A stretch of 64,000 nucleotides of DNA from positions 7,047,501-7,111,500 of the forward strand of contig JACCIC010000003.1 of NCBI GenBank assembly GCA_018907035.1, in the 5' to 3' direction. This stretch comes from Sycobia sp. Sy_11. Taxonomy: Eukaryota > Arthropoda > Insecta > Hymenoptera > Epichrysomallidae. The notes below the pieces were generated by a model. It was given only the letters and a program-made list of their open reading frames with translations, was not told the DNA's origin and did not search any database. Both the position numbers and the translations under genes were made by a program. Numbering within the stretch: the first letter of the stretch is position 1; every line of letters starts with the position of its first letter. Shown here piece by piece: positions 36,572-48,521 of this stretch.

Positions 36572-36973
36572 GTCTGCCGACAGTCGTCGTCCTCGTTCTC
36601 ATCGTCGCTCGCGTATTTCAATTAACAGTTAGATATATACATAGCTACTGTGAAATTTGGCCACGGAATTGCAGTTCCTATCGTGTCTTTCGCTTCCTGT
36701 GTGTGTATATATATATAAGAAGTGGTAGGTAGCAGCGCGACAGTAGTTATAGTATAACCACCCAGTGCCCAACGGTAACGGCAAGCGTGATATTCAGGAG
36801 GGGGGGCGAGGATAGAGAAGGGTGTGGGAGATACGACTCGAGGAGGAGAGGTCGGACTTGGATTTACAATCCCCGGACTATACCGACGACGACGCCACAA
36901 GCCACGCTCCGCCGAATTGGGTCGCAAAACGACGCTTTCATCGAGTTTCCAGGAGCGCCCACTGATCCCTCCA

Positions 36974-37001
36974 CCCCCCCCCCCAAACACACACACACAC
37001 A
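36974..37001. repeat. Poly(C)11 next to (CA)8
   Basis: C11 followed by AA and CA units. Confidence 0.97.
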
Positions 37002-37575
37002 CTCCCGCCAAAAATCATAGCCCGAGAAGTTCGTGTATGTGTGGTAAATCTTAGTAGATTTGCTGATATGGTCGGGAAGTAATTTTCGTAATGTTCTGTT
37101 CCGGCTATTTCTGCGTAAATGATATTGCTTAGAAAAGTTCTTTAAAGTTACTTCGCCAAAATGGTGAGGACGGGCTTTATAAAAAAGCAACGGTCAATTT
37201 ATTGGCATAGCGATGCAGAAAAAATATGAGAAGGACGTCCACAAAAAATATTGTTTAGCTGTTTGATTGTACACTAAATCATCGCTACACAAATATAGAA
37301 AACGTAAACAAAAATAGTAGCGGCAAAAAGTGCGTAAAGTAAAGTAAAAATTTTCTTTTGGCAATAATTCATGAACGCAATAGAGTCATCAAGTACATCT
37401 CGAAATTGAATTCCACGACGAGTATAAGCTATTTTTTAATCGAATGCCCGTGAACCTAAGAAGAGTCAGTGCATAAGGTTGAAATTATATAGAAAAAGTA
37501 CATAATAAGCAAAATAATGCAAAATTCACGCATGAATTTTTATATCTGACAAATGTGCTTTATTCAAATTGTCTC

Positions 37576-37626
37576 ATGCATAATTTGTAATCATTCATAA
37601 TCCCTTATAATCGGTCATAATAATAT
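37576..37626. repeat. 10-bp-period CATAAT cluster
   Basis: CATAAT, TATAAT and CATAAT start at 37,596, 37,606 and 37,616, exactly 10 bp apart, with related copies just upstream. It is either a degenerate tandem repeat or helically phased homeodomain-like AT sites. Confidence 0.7.
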
Positions 37627-38528
37627 AAATAGACTGGTATATTATGCAATATTTGCGTAAAACGCGAATTTACAGACGCATCCTCATGGCCATACATGGG
37701 GGTCACGCAGCCAATTACAAGAATGTAAATCATACATTCATATTGCACACGGATTATTTACAACAATAATATATATATATATATATTGTTTTAGACTCAC
37801 ATTTTTAGAGAAAATAAAAAATGAATTTTACACTTATTGTTCATCTTATATAACAAAAGAACACGATATTCTCTTCCTTTGGAAAAAGAAAGCACTACCA
37901 TCTTGTTGCTATCTCCTCGCTGTCTACATCATTGTGTAAACACAAAATAAAATTAAAATTCGTTTAAACACAAAATAAGCAAAAAAATTGCGAATACCGT
38001 ATGTATTTTCATTTAGTTTTCTTTTTCGATTGCATAAAGAAAAGACATTCGTGGTTCGCGCGTGCGCGAATTTTTCGAACTCGAAACGCGCGGCTCGATC
38101 TCTCGTCGTTCTCAATCGGAATATTATGCACGCGAGGCACGAAAGCAAAATAATTCACTTTTTTCCCCGCCGCGCGGGCAAGCGCGATTTCGACATTTTC
38201 GCGCACGGCGAGGAACGAGACAGAAACAACGAAAGCGAAGAAGAAAAAGGAAGAAACAAAAACACGAATCGATTACGCGCAGCGCCAGTGGCGGCGTCAC
38301 GAGCGTTTTGCCATATATTATATAACGGGACAGCGCCATCCACTGCCCGGGACCGAGAACCTCCCCCCCAGCCCTCCCCCTCAGCGCGTGTACTGTTGCC
38401 CTAATAACCCGTCGGCTCGTTGGCCTGGCGTGTCGACGCCTGCCCACATACGTATATACTTGTACATGCATATATGCATTATAAGCGACGACGCCCCCAA
38501 GCCGCGAAGGTTAATTAATTAACGCGTG

Positions 38529-38546
38529 GCGCGCGCGCGCGCGCGC
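38529..38546. repeat. (GC)9 repeat
   Basis: A pure alternating GC run with Z-DNA potential. Confidence 0.96.
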
Positions 38547-39663
38547 TCTTCCCCATATATAACCGAGCGCGATTAATACTCCCATCAAAACAATATACGT
38601 CTGTACGTGGATAGGATCGCGCGCGGTCGTGCTTTACACGATGATAAAAGTCACGGGTCCCGGATTGCCGGGATGGTGTGTGTGGTCTTTTTATCTCTCC
38701 ACCCCTCCCCCCTCCCCCGTCCCGCCCGCGTTCTTACATATTTACTCACACGTCGGCGAGATAAAATCGTGGGATTCCGCGGAAGAGCGTAAGCGGCTCG
38801 CGTTATGGCGTCACGTCCGGCGTCAATTATGCTCGAGAGGCGTCTGTCGCGATATTGAATAAGTACCCAAGCGTACAGATATAATGTGTATGGGAAGATG
38901 GTAAACTGGCTCTCGTTCTCGGTCTCGATATAGGCCGCTTGGCAGGGAAGCAGGGGTTACGTAACGCCAATGGAGATTCGGCGATCGCGAGCACCAAAGC
39001 CGATCCTTCGGTCCTACATACGTTCCGTGTGCTAAGAGCAAATATTTCCGTCCTCTCGCACCAGGCCGAGGGGAAAGAGCTTCGAGTTTCGTTTCTGCCC
39101 GTCTCTATTTCTCTTTCGCTCGCTCTTTTTTAAAAAGAATCTCTCGAAGATATTTAGCAGACTTCATGAAAATCGAAAAGATCCTATTTTCGTACGGCCT
39201 ATCTGCTATCTGATAAACGGTAACGTGGTAGATTCGTCTGAAGATCATTATTAAGATCATCGACGTTATTAAGATTGACGTCATGGCATATTATATAACA
39301 TTTTCCTATTTAAATCTACATTACGAATTCATCTACGTTGTCTATCCACTATACAAACACTGTATATATTTGTTAAATTGCATGATTATGCTCTTTTTAA
39401 TCATTGTATATACATGCACAAATAAAAGAATACATATGCTGTAATATCCATCTCTTGTCCTGCGCACTTCCGATCCACGCGCACGATTTATCTTTATTCA
39501 TATTTGCCTGATCCACGGGGATTGCGGCGCTTCTCCCCTTGTAGGGCGAGACGATCGGTAGCGCACTTGGCGAAATGCAACTGTCCCGCCAACACTGATA
39601 CCTCGTTAAGGGCGCTGCTATTCATTACGGACGAGACCTCGCCTCATTTCTCATTCGACTAAT

Positions 39664-39675
39664 GGGGGGGGGGGG
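39664..39675. repeat. Poly(G)12
   Basis: A homopolymer G run. Confidence 0.97.
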
Positions 39676-40016
39676 TAGTGTATCTTTTCGAACGCCCGCG
39701 CTAGAGTGACGGGAAAAATTGTCGTTCGCCCGTTACTTACGTAATTCACCGGTTCGTTTCGTTATCCATCCCTTTTTTTTTACTTTTTTTTCTCTCCGTC
39801 GTGGCTTCTGTTCTCGCAAGGGCAGAACTCGTTTAGGCGCGTACGCGCACCGTCGCAAAAGCAGCGTCGGCGAGGTTTCGTGAGGTGCGCGGCGAGGACG
39901 TTTGAAAAAACGTTCCTTTTCTCTTTTCGCCGCGGTGTCCCAACGGCGCTATTGCGTCGACGATCGAAAAGCGCCGCGGCCGGGAAAGGCTCGCGTAGAC
40001 CGTATATTATACTTAC

Positions 40017-40094
40017 TGCACATAATGCGCGACGGATCGTATAACGAATGCGTGCAAAGGCTACACGGCAGTGCGTCCTTCGTGGATGACTCAC
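40017..40094 (-). other. Candidate 78-nt recursive or cassette exon
   Basis: This interval runs from the strong 3' splice site at 40,095 to the strong donor at 40,017/40,016 on the minus strand. Its length is 78 nt, a multiple of three. Two of the three frames are open throughout. The third-phase frame gives ESSTKDALPC then SLCTHSLYDP then SRIMC; the first-phase frame gives an arginine-rich peptide. I recognise neither. A length divisible by three with open frames fits a cassette exon, but 78 nt without stops is not rare by chance. Transcript data would decide. Confidence 0.2.
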
Positions 40095-40130
40095 CTGGAA
40101 CAGAAAAATACGACGAGCAGATTAGTTACG
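40087..40130 (-). promoter_or_regulatory. Candidate recursive splice site B (3' splice site fused to 5' splice site)
   Basis: On the minus strand, a branch-point-like TAACTAAT lies about 27 nt upstream of a pyrimidine-rich tract ending in TTCTGTTCCAG (last base 40,095). It is followed without a gap by GTGAGTC starting at 40,094. Both halves match insect splice consensus closely: a CTAAT branch point, a C/T tract, CAG, then GTGAGT. The layout and strand are the same as in the motif at 2,877/2,878. A further strong donor, GCA then GTAAGTATAA, lies 78 nt downstream at 40,017/40,016. I found no plus-strand site in the window with both halves this good. It may be a recursive splice site, a cassette exon, or both. 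Confidence 0.5.
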
Positions 40131-40725
40131 CGCCGTCGAAAATTCGGTTTCAAAAAAAAAACAAGAAAAAATTGATGGTGGCATTTGTTGTAAGTATCAT
40201 CATATATGCATATTATTAGAGTGACGTAAATTCTTTTAAAAACGTCTATACGTAAGATCCAGGAAGTTTGTTATAATGCCAAAAAGTTGATAAACTCTTC
40301 CGTTATTACGCAATATATAGAATATATAATTATCTGTTTGCTATATTTATTTATTTATTTATTTTTTGGTTAAAAATACGAGAAAGTATAAGAATGTACC
40401 TTATTTTCTTTTTCGCCGCACGATAATTTGCTACATATAATAAAATATTTATAATTTCTGGACCGCCCGGTCTTTTTCAATATTTCGAGTGATATAATCT
40501 TGCTTAAACAGCTTGCTTTAATAATAATACTTTATGAAATTGTATATGTATTATGTGTAAAAGTGTGCACAATGTTATATTTGAAAATTGTTAAATTCCT
40601 TATGTAAGAGCTTGGTAAACGGATGGAGCGAGAAACACAACAACAGTTCAATTATCTTCTCCGTCCGTACGTAATCCCAACGGAAATAGATTCTTCAGAT
40701 TTGCTGATGAGAAGATATCAATTTC

Positions 40726-40845
40726 AAAAAAAAAAAAAAAAACATGATTTGCTACTTTTCACAGCTCTTAATTTTCTGCATATATTTCGATACGCAGAAC
40801 TGTAACGGATGTTTCAGTGATTATTGTTAATTTTTTTTTTTTTTT
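40726..40845. repeat. Poly(A)17 and poly(T)15 pair
   Basis: A17 at 40,726-40,742 and T15 at 40,831-40,845 are inverted relative to each other, about 90 bp apart. Confidence 0.95.
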
Positions 40846-41023
40846 ATAAAATCGTGCACCTAACGAACAGATAAATTATTAATCAATGACGAGATACGAA
40901 TACTTCCATGCTACCGATTGCCAACATAGATTTTTAGCTTCTGCTATCGCCCCTAATATTTTTACCTTCTACTATCGCGAGATTTAACCAACAAAACAAA
41001 TCATCATATATTCACAATACATG

Positions 41024-41044
41024 CACACACACACACACACACAC
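41024..41044. repeat. (CA)10 microsatellite
   Basis: A pure CA array followed by a few TA units. Confidence 0.97.
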
Positions 41045-41393
41045 ATATATATGCATTCATCATCGCCTCTTCGTATATAAAAATAACCAGACTTTTAGAA
41101 ATTCCGAGTCAGAGCCTTGGAGGCTCTCGAGAATCGGGCGCCCGATACACAGCAGAGGCGCAAAGTCGAGCGCATAAATGTCCCGTCATCGCCAAAGCCG
41201 GCCTGTCCGACGGGAAGAGGCGGGGGGAGGGGTTGTGGAGCCGCGAAGCGCGGCGCATCATCGTCCATGGACGACGCGGGCCGCGCTCGCGCTCTCGCCG
41301 GAAATTACGAAATGGCGTTACTTTCCGCTACCTTCCGCTGATGGGCGAGCGCGCGCGACCGACCGATGTCGGTTAGTCTCTGCGCGCACACGC

Positions 41394-41430
41394 AAACACA
41401 CAGACACACACACACATACATACACACACA
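41394..41430. repeat. Imperfect (CA)n repeat
   Basis: CA units with GA and TA interruptions. Confidence 0.95.
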
Positions 41431-41763
41431 TGGGCCGGACCGTGTCCATTTCCGGGAATTAGACGACCCCGCGGCCCCGATAAGGTCGTATCGCCGCGCG
41501 AGCCAGAAAGAGAAGGACAGAGATAGAGGAGTGTATATATACGTATAGAGGTGAAACATCGCGTAACGGGAAATTGCGTTATGCATGGAAGTTCGCGTTA
41601 AATTCGCCGGGGTCTTGAGGTCGCGAGAGTATCACCACCCCCCCTCCCGCACCCCTCACCCCGTCGCCCCGCCCTACCTCTCGGATAAGACACTTACGGG
41701 GATTACCCTTGGCCGTTCTTGCGGGTGAAACTGCACGGCGAGTTTCCCGTTGTTTCGAGCGCT

Positions 41764-41803
41764 GTCTCTCTCTCTCTCTCTCTCTCCCTTTCTCCCTCTC
41801 TCT
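41764..41803. repeat. (TC)n tract
   Basis: A pure core to 41,786, then CCC/TTT interruptions. Confidence 0.96.
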
Positions 41804-42380
41804 TGTTTCACACTAACACATCTCTCTGTCCCTTCTTTTTCGTCTCCATGAGCTCCCGAAATTACTGCGGGCGAATGAGAGAGATATTATTATCAAACTA
41901 TTTCGGTTTATTGGAGATCGAGAAAATAATGACGAAGAAAGAATCGTGAAAGTGTTCTGTTTCTTCGTAAACGTGCGATGTGTAATAGATAGAATTATTA
42001 TAATTTGATTACCTATCTCGCATAAGCTACAGTCTTTATTCTATCATTAAATAGAGAATTGGACAAGGATCAATTTGATATATATATATATAGTAAGGAA
42101 ATGAGATGCGCGAGACGCGCTTACTCTCATCCATTTGCGCACTCTCCGAGTCCTATACAGTGTCAGTGCCTAGTCGAATAAGAAGCCAAGAGGAGCGCCG
42201 AATCATCCGGTACCTTCGCTTACGTAGACCGGTATAACGAGCGGTCTACAACGTTTTAAGCGTTACTCTCTCGGCTTTTTAATCGAAGGAGTCGCTTTAG
42301 ATCTTATCCAGCGGGCGGAACGAGACGCGGAGGACAGATATAGAGATCGCTCGTGGATGATACGCGTGCGCGTCCTTCCG

Positions 42381-42384
<4 letters not shown>

Positions 42385-42411
<27 letters not shown>

Positions 42412-42431
42412 CTGTGTGTGTATGTGTGTGT
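42385..42431. repeat. (GT)n microsatellite
   Basis: A GT array with single CT and AT interruptions. Confidence 0.97.
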
Positions 42432-42673
42432 ATATACGTAGTTTCGAAGGTAAATTGCGACAAGTATTTATAAATATAAAAGGGACGAGAGAGGGAATGA
42501 CGGATAACTCGATGCTTATCGTAAACATGAAGGCAGCGCTCGAGCTGCTTCTGAAACGCTGAACCGTTCATAAAAGTGTACGGAACAAGTCTTATGATTT
42601 ACCGATAGTTAAGTTGATTACCGGTTGGCTTCCACATTTACATGTTGCTCACGTATCTTCATAGCAAATCAAA

Positions 42674-42677
<4 letters not shown>

Positions 42678-42731
<54 letters not shown>

Positions 42732-42739
42732 GTGTGTGA
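42678..42739. repeat. Compound (TA)n-(TG)n microsatellite
   Basis: TA to 42,715, then TG units with a TATG interruption. Confidence 0.97.
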
Positions 42740-42834
42740 GTATGTTTGTTAAAAAATGAACACTATCAAAAATTATACTAAGGGAAAGGGTATATGTATA
42801 ATGTATAGAATATATATGTATAGTGTATATGTAT

Positions 42835-42838
<4 letters not shown>

Positions 42839-42885
<47 letters not shown>
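42839..42885. repeat. (TA)23 microsatellite
   Basis: Pure TA preceded by about 50 bp of degenerate TATGTATA units. Confidence 0.97.
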
Positions 42886-42887
<2 letters not shown>

Positions 42888-43986
42888 TTCAAATTGGGAG
42901 AATATTATCACTTTTATTTCAATTCTTATTAGAGTAATATTTTTATTGAGCATTTCAAATTTTCAATAGGTTATATATGAAATAATTTTTTTAACTGCTT
43001 TAAAACAGAAACCCATCGATCAAACTAGAAATTTGAACACACACACATACACACACGCATATAAATATACGCAAAATTATTTTTTTTATCGACGCATGCA
43101 AGATTTTTTATATGACACATAAAAAAAATATTATAGAGCAATTTTTTTCGGGCATTGCGAAATTTTGAAATTGTTTTTCTTTCTAAATGCATCTATGTCT
43201 CGGAATATCAATATATCGTACGAAAAAAATAATACCAACGTCATTTTTTGTTAGTTTCTATAGAACCGGAAAAATTCCATGTTTGTTCCCGAAAACAGAA
43301 AATACGGGGAATTACGTTTACGACCGTGCATCGAATCACAAATAAGCTTGAACAAAATATTTTCCGTATTTCATTGCTAAAGCAGCATAAAACTATTTTT
43401 GCAGTTTCAAGCTACGCGGAAAAACGGAACTTAAATAAACAAAGGTCAGATTTTAGACTTTTGTTATACAAGTCTAAAGTAGATTTTTTGACCTATTGAA
43501 AATTATATATCATTATCATTAATTATAAAAAATATCGAGAGTACAAATTATAAGTCGAATAAAAAGCATCGGACAGGGGTGAGCGCCAATCCTTTCGAAA
43601 AATGATGATGGAGAAAGAGGGAGAGAAAGAAAGAAATAGACGGCAGACCTCATCAATAATCCACTCGACAACTGAACCGACGCGCGTCCTTAAAAAGCGT
43701 AGCAAACAAATAAAAAAAAGAGGGAAGAGGGGTGCCGAAGTTGAAAAAGAAAAAGGAAACCAGCCGCGAATCGGATAATCCGAAAGATAACGCGAGACAG
43801 GGGGGCGGGTGGTCACGAGCAATCCGTTGTCGAGGCTGGAAAACCACTCCAGGTGCGGTCCAGTATACGAAGGAGCCGCGTCGCCCTATGTACATGGGCG
43901 AAAATGGACGGGACTTCGTGCTGCCTTATATTTCCTAATGACCGTAGGCGGTGGGCGCTGACCGCTCGGAGAAGCGTCGTGCTTTG

Positions 43987-44010
43987 CGCGCGCGCGCGCA
44001 TACACACACA

Positions 44011-44088
<78 letters not shown>
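43987..44088. repeat. Triple compound (GC)n-(CA)n-(TA)n repeat
   Basis: GC at 43,987-43,999, CA at 44,001-44,049 with two interruptions, and TA at 44,049-44,088: about 100 bp of alternating purine-pyrimidine. Confidence 0.98.
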
Positions 44089-44090
<2 letters not shown>

Positions 44091-44206
44091 ACATACAGTG
44101 CTAGGCAGTATCGAAGGGGAGAGGGGAAGGTAGGCAGGAAGTCCCGAGAGCGAATATAGCGCGTCGAGGGTTGAAAATGTGCAGAGGGGAACGACGGCTG
44201 GCTCGA

Positions 44207-44258
44207 TCTCTCTCTCTCTCTCTCTCTCGCTCTCGCTCTCTGTCTCTCTTTCTCTCTT
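44207..44258. repeat. (CT)n tract
   Basis: A CT array with CG, TG and TT interruptions on the right side. Confidence 0.97.
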
Positions 44259-44372
44259 ATTCGCCCGGCCTCCTGTTGCTGCGCTCGTGCACACGGCCGC
44301 AGCGCTCGGCGGCACGGACGGTCGATACGCCGACGCACTAATGACCCGCACCGACAGAGAAACAGAGTGAGA

Positions 44373-44406
44373 GACAGAGAGAGAGAGAGAGAGGGACAGA
44401 GAGGGG
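44373..44406. repeat. (GA)n tract
   Basis: GA units with a GGGACA interruption. Confidence 0.95.
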
Positions 44407-44882
44407 GAGAGGCACGGTGCGGCTTGCCCAGACCAGCCCAGACTGCCGGCTAGACGGAGGCGTGCGCGCGCGCCCCTGCCATATTACACCGATACGTGAG
44501 CGCGAGCGCTCGGGACGGTTTTTCCCTCAATTATAAATTGAATTACGCCGCGGCTCCCCTCGCGCCTGCGCGATGGCATAGAGTAGGGCGCAGGATGACC
44601 CGAGCCCTCGACCTCGCCGGCGGGGAGCGCGCGCTCTCTCCCCCACCCCTCCCCTCCGCCCTCGACACCGCCAACCCTCCGTCATCGCCGAAGCGTCGAC
44701 GCGCTTATGTGCGTCTCCGCAGCTCGCCGACTTTTCCGCGACGCGGTCGCTGGTCTGCGGGCTCGTCGGTGGGGCTGACGCTGACGCCCCCGCGCTCCCC
44801 GGCGAGCGAAGCCGCGAGAGAGACGCGTATAATATAATAGAGAGAAACGCGGCTGGAGAGAGGAAAGTGGGTTGGGTGGCAC

Positions 44883-44886
<4 letters not shown>

Positions 44887-44923
<37 letters not shown>

Positions 44924-44924
44924 G
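44887..44924. repeat. (GA)n microsatellite
   Basis: A GA array with one TA interruption at the right end. Confidence 0.97.
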
Positions 44925-45068
44925 GTAGAACGAGAGAATAATCGATTTTCGCTGGGAAGAGAGAGAGACAAAATGGAAACGCTGCGAAAATCGCGGCCAT
45001 CTAAATGCGGGATGCAAGGGCGAGAGGGGTGACTCGTAGCTGTTTTTAAAACGAATATGTATATGTTC

Positions 45069-45071
45069 GTT

Positions 45072-45129
<58 letters not shown>

Positions 45130-45134
45130 CTAAC
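45069..45134. repeat. (TA)n array inside a perfect inverted repeat
   Basis: GTTAGATAT at 45,069-45,077 leads into about 48 bp of (TA)n, which ends with ATATCTAAC at 45,126-45,134, the exact reverse complement. The outer GTTAG/CTAAC is not part of the dinucleotide array, so the palindrome extends beyond the microsatellite. Confidence 0.95.
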
Positions 45135-45293
45135 AAAGCTTTCGCAGTCGACGACGGCCCGGATGAATTTAAAGGGCTTTCCGTGGTGTTTTGTGCGCCC
45201 TGCACTATACGCTTGGCTTATTAAATACTTTAGCGTTTAATTCTGGCCGTCATATAAAATTGTAAATTGCGCCGTCGGCCATCACAGCTCTTC

Positions 45294-45406
<113 letters not shown>

Positions 45407-46348
45407 CGAGAATATATTCAGACAGTACGCGAGATGGTTCTAAAAACTGACGCGAAATAAATTGGCAAGATTGGCTTCTCGTGTGGAAATTGCGTACTAA
45501 ATTCTTATGTCTTCGTTTTAAATTATCCCCATTTCGTGTATTAATCTGACATATATACTTGCAGTGAAGTTTGTTAAAATGGGTATTTTATATTTTAATA
45601 GTAATTTTCGCAGCGTATAAGCTCGACAAAGCAGATCCAGCGGGGGTGGGAAATTATTACACAAGGTCGAAAAGTTCACGAAACCAGTGCGAACAATTAT
45701 GTTTCCGATGAAGTGTAAGAACTTTGATGCAAACAATACTTTTTTTATACGTCTGTGTTCAGTTCTGATTCGCAGCTTCGAAACAATACGTGAAATCAAT
45801 AGTTTACGCGTAATTTCAAGCAAAATTGTTATTTTGAAGTTATAAAAAAATAGACAGACTTTCATCGGCTGATATTAGTCCATGAATCTTATTTTAATAT
45901 CTACAATTTACCAAATAAAAGTACGTTTCAAAGCTCCCAATTCAGTTTGAAATTTAAAGTTTCTTATGAAGAATTATATTGATTATACTTTAGTTATTTT
46001 TAAATAATAAAACTGAATAGTCTTATTTACTAACTACATAAATATTCAGAATTTAGCTTACTTTTTCCGTGTAAATCAAATAATTTAAAGAAAAACGAAT
46101 TCACTGAGAAATCACTGAAGTACAACATAATGTTCTCGCACGATATTTCTGTAATTTTTTCGTGTCGAACGGGTACGCGTATATATAATACATTTGTAAT
46201 CACTAAAAATCTATATGTTCCTCGTGCCTTTTTAGAAACAAATTCATTCATTTTCTCGCACTCTCATTGCCAATCCTCTTACGTATTCTTCGATTGTCTT
46301 CTGGAATTTTTGCATACAGTCGATGATGGCGCGCTGCTCACTCGTCCC

Positions 46349-46350
<2 letters not shown>

Positions 46351-46393
<43 letters not shown>
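46351..46393. repeat. (CT)21 microsatellite
   Basis: A pure array. Confidence 0.98.
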
Positions 46394-46396
<3 letters not shown>

Positions 46397-46530
46397 CGCA
46401 TTTTCACCTTACCTCTCATTAAACGGGGCCATCGAACGGTGGCCGCTCGCGCGGCGGCAGCAGCGTATCGTGTGCCAACTTTAAAATCGCCCTTTCTCAA
46501 GTTCATTCATGCCACGTTGTTGGGCCGCCG

Positions 46531-46531
<1 letters not shown>

Positions 46532-46581
<50 letters not shown>

Positions 46582-46588
46582 TACATAC
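46532..46588. repeat. (TA)n microsatellite with partly inverted flanks
   Basis: Core at 46,537-46,577. The left flank TTATATGTAT and right flank AATATACATAC are partly inverted copies. Confidence 0.95.
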
Positions 46589-47321
46589 ATCCACAGCCTA
46601 GCCACGGCGAGTGCGGGCGGGCGCGCCCGCGGCGGTAGAGAGAGAAAATAAAAAGCGTTTCATTGAAAATTATCGCGCGCTCGGATCTCCGGGCGGCTCG
46701 ATAATTCCGCGGGGCCCGTCGCGTGTAAATGGTTATCGCTGCCGTTTCTTTTAAGAACCGCCTGGAATTAAATTCGCACGACCGAGATAACCTGGTTTTA
46801 ATGCACTGAGGAGAATGGTTGGGAATTAATTGCTGCATGAGGTTGTTCTAAATCCAAATATATTAGAGCGGTAAATCAATAATTTTATGAATATTTTTGG
46901 TGAAAACGGAGAGCCAAATGCCACGTACTTAGGATTACCTTAGAAATAGAAATGATCCGTTATATTTTGCGCCTCGGGAAATTGTTGAATAAGACAGTTG
47001 ATTACAAAAGTATTTATTATAAGGTTGCTCATCTATTATTAATAATAAAATAAAAAGAACAAGAAAAACTTGACGGCGTAAAAAGAAAATTTTTAACAAC
47101 GTAGAAATGAAGACGGAAAGCGTTTAACCGTAGTCGAGGACGTAGTAGAAACGGTATATAGTAGGCAAAAAGTAAGGGGCTAAGGGGAAATCCCGAGTAG
47201 AATGAAAAGAGAGTAAGGGCGAGTGAAGAGGGGATGGAAAAGGGAGCTTCGAGGGAAGAGTAAACGAGGGTGCGCGCAGGGGCCTAGAGAAAAAGACCGG
47301 ATGAGTCGGGAAATTCGAGGG

Positions 47322-47346
47322 AGACAGAGAGAGACAGATTGAGAGC

Positions 47347-47402
<56 letters not shown>
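47322..47402. repeat. (GA)n microsatellite
   Basis: A pure core of about 43 bp (47,359-47,401), preceded by interrupted GA units. Confidence 0.97.
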
Positions 47403-47405
<3 letters not shown>

Positions 47406-47529
47406 CGGGAAACGCAAAAGCTGAGTTAGAGCTAAAGAGAAAGAAATGAGGCTTTGCCATACAGATAGCGTAGACGAGGGATAGGACGAGGGAGTGGCGG
47501 TGAGCAAGGGATGGAAAACTAGGAATATA

Positions 47530-47575
<46 letters not shown>
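47530..47575. repeat. (TA)23 microsatellite
   Basis: Pure TA followed by TGTATGTATA. Confidence 0.97.
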
Positions 47576-47583
<8 letters not shown>

Positions 47584-48476
47584 ATGGAATCGACAAAAGC
47601 CGTAGTAAATTAAATGGAGCGCGCTATTATAAAAGCAAACGCGTATTTCATTTCACGAGTTTTAGTTTAATTCGGGGGAATATAATCCAAGATGCTGCCA
47701 AGGAGTCACGGGAATTTTTTTTTTTTTTCATCTTCTTGGGAGTCGCTAAATTACAATTTTAACACGAGTTTTCGGCTCCATAGTTCTGGAAAATTCGGTC
47801 GAATACTAGAGCGCGTACTTTGTGGCTTTCTACCTCGTAAGATTTCACGGCTGTTGAGCCGGCCGTCCCACGATGTAAACCGTCAATTTGCAAATACGCA
47901 TTAAAGTATCGTATTTCTAAATTAAAGCTCGACTTTCCGTGGTTGTTCAGGGCGCATGGAACCGGTGACGCTTGCACGCGGACTCGCAGTGCGCGAATTC
48001 AAATTTTCGAGCAATTTCCCCTAAATGAGGGAATGATGGCATATCGCCTTCTCGAAAGTACGACTCATTGCTCCTCCTGTACTTTAGTAACGGCGTAGCG
48101 GGTTGTACTGGATTGCGAGAAAAAGGACGTATGCACAGCCTACACGCATGTCAATTTAGTCCTATAATGAGATATTTCCCGTTTTCCATGCACGTCCCCG
48201 TCTCTCTCGTTTCTCTCCCTAAGTATAAAAAGAATCGCCATTAATAAGTTGGATACCACCAGAGGAAGAGCAACAGTGAGAATGGCAGAAAGATAATACT
48301 TATCGTTCATTATTATTTTTTTAAATAATATAATATTAATTTTTTCCTCTCACTTATAATAAACTAATATTTTCATGATTTTCCTCTGCTCCTTTCTTGA
48401 TTCTTCCGCCTATTTATTTCCACAGGTTCGAAATACAGTTTTTGTTTGAACAAGCACCCCTTATCCTATATCTTAT

Positions 48477-48479
<3 letters not shown>

Positions 48480-48517
<38 letters not shown>
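48480..48517. repeat. (TA)19 microsatellite
   Basis: A pure array starting directly after a pyrimidine-rich TTATAG acceptor-like sequence. Confidence 0.97.

Positions 48518-48521
<4 letters not shown>

Larger units (their letters stand above)
36188..39663. other. Gene-free stretch, alternating composition
   Basis: T/C-rich near 36,260-36,325, AT-rich 37,050-38,030, CpG-rich 38,040-38,880, AT-rich from 39,130. Frames in the GC-rich part overlap on both strands and have no domain. Confidence 0.6.
39676..42384. other. Gene-free stretch containing splice-like site B
   Basis: Apart from the splice-site cluster at 40,016-40,130, this is AT-rich DNA (40,200-41,020) followed by a GC-rich block (41,100-41,720). 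No gene supported. Confidence 0.55.
42886..45068. other. AT-rich then GC-rich gene-free stretch
   Basis: 42,900-43,560 is AT-rich and unique; 43,800-44,870 is CpG-rich. No supported coding region. Confidence 0.6.
45407..48479. other. Gene-free stretch
   Basis: AT-rich at 45,410-46,300, with an unrecognised 115-codon minus-strand frame (45,518-45,865). GC-rich at 46,440-46,760 and mixed afterwards. A good plus-strand 3' splice-site-like sequence ends at 48,425, with another at 48,479. Confidence 0.55.

Noticed and set aside
45518..45865. 115-codon minus-strand frame in AT-rich DNA
   Set aside because: It has ordinary composition and an ATG start, but I recognise no family and see no splice or promoter context; chance is the simplest explanation.
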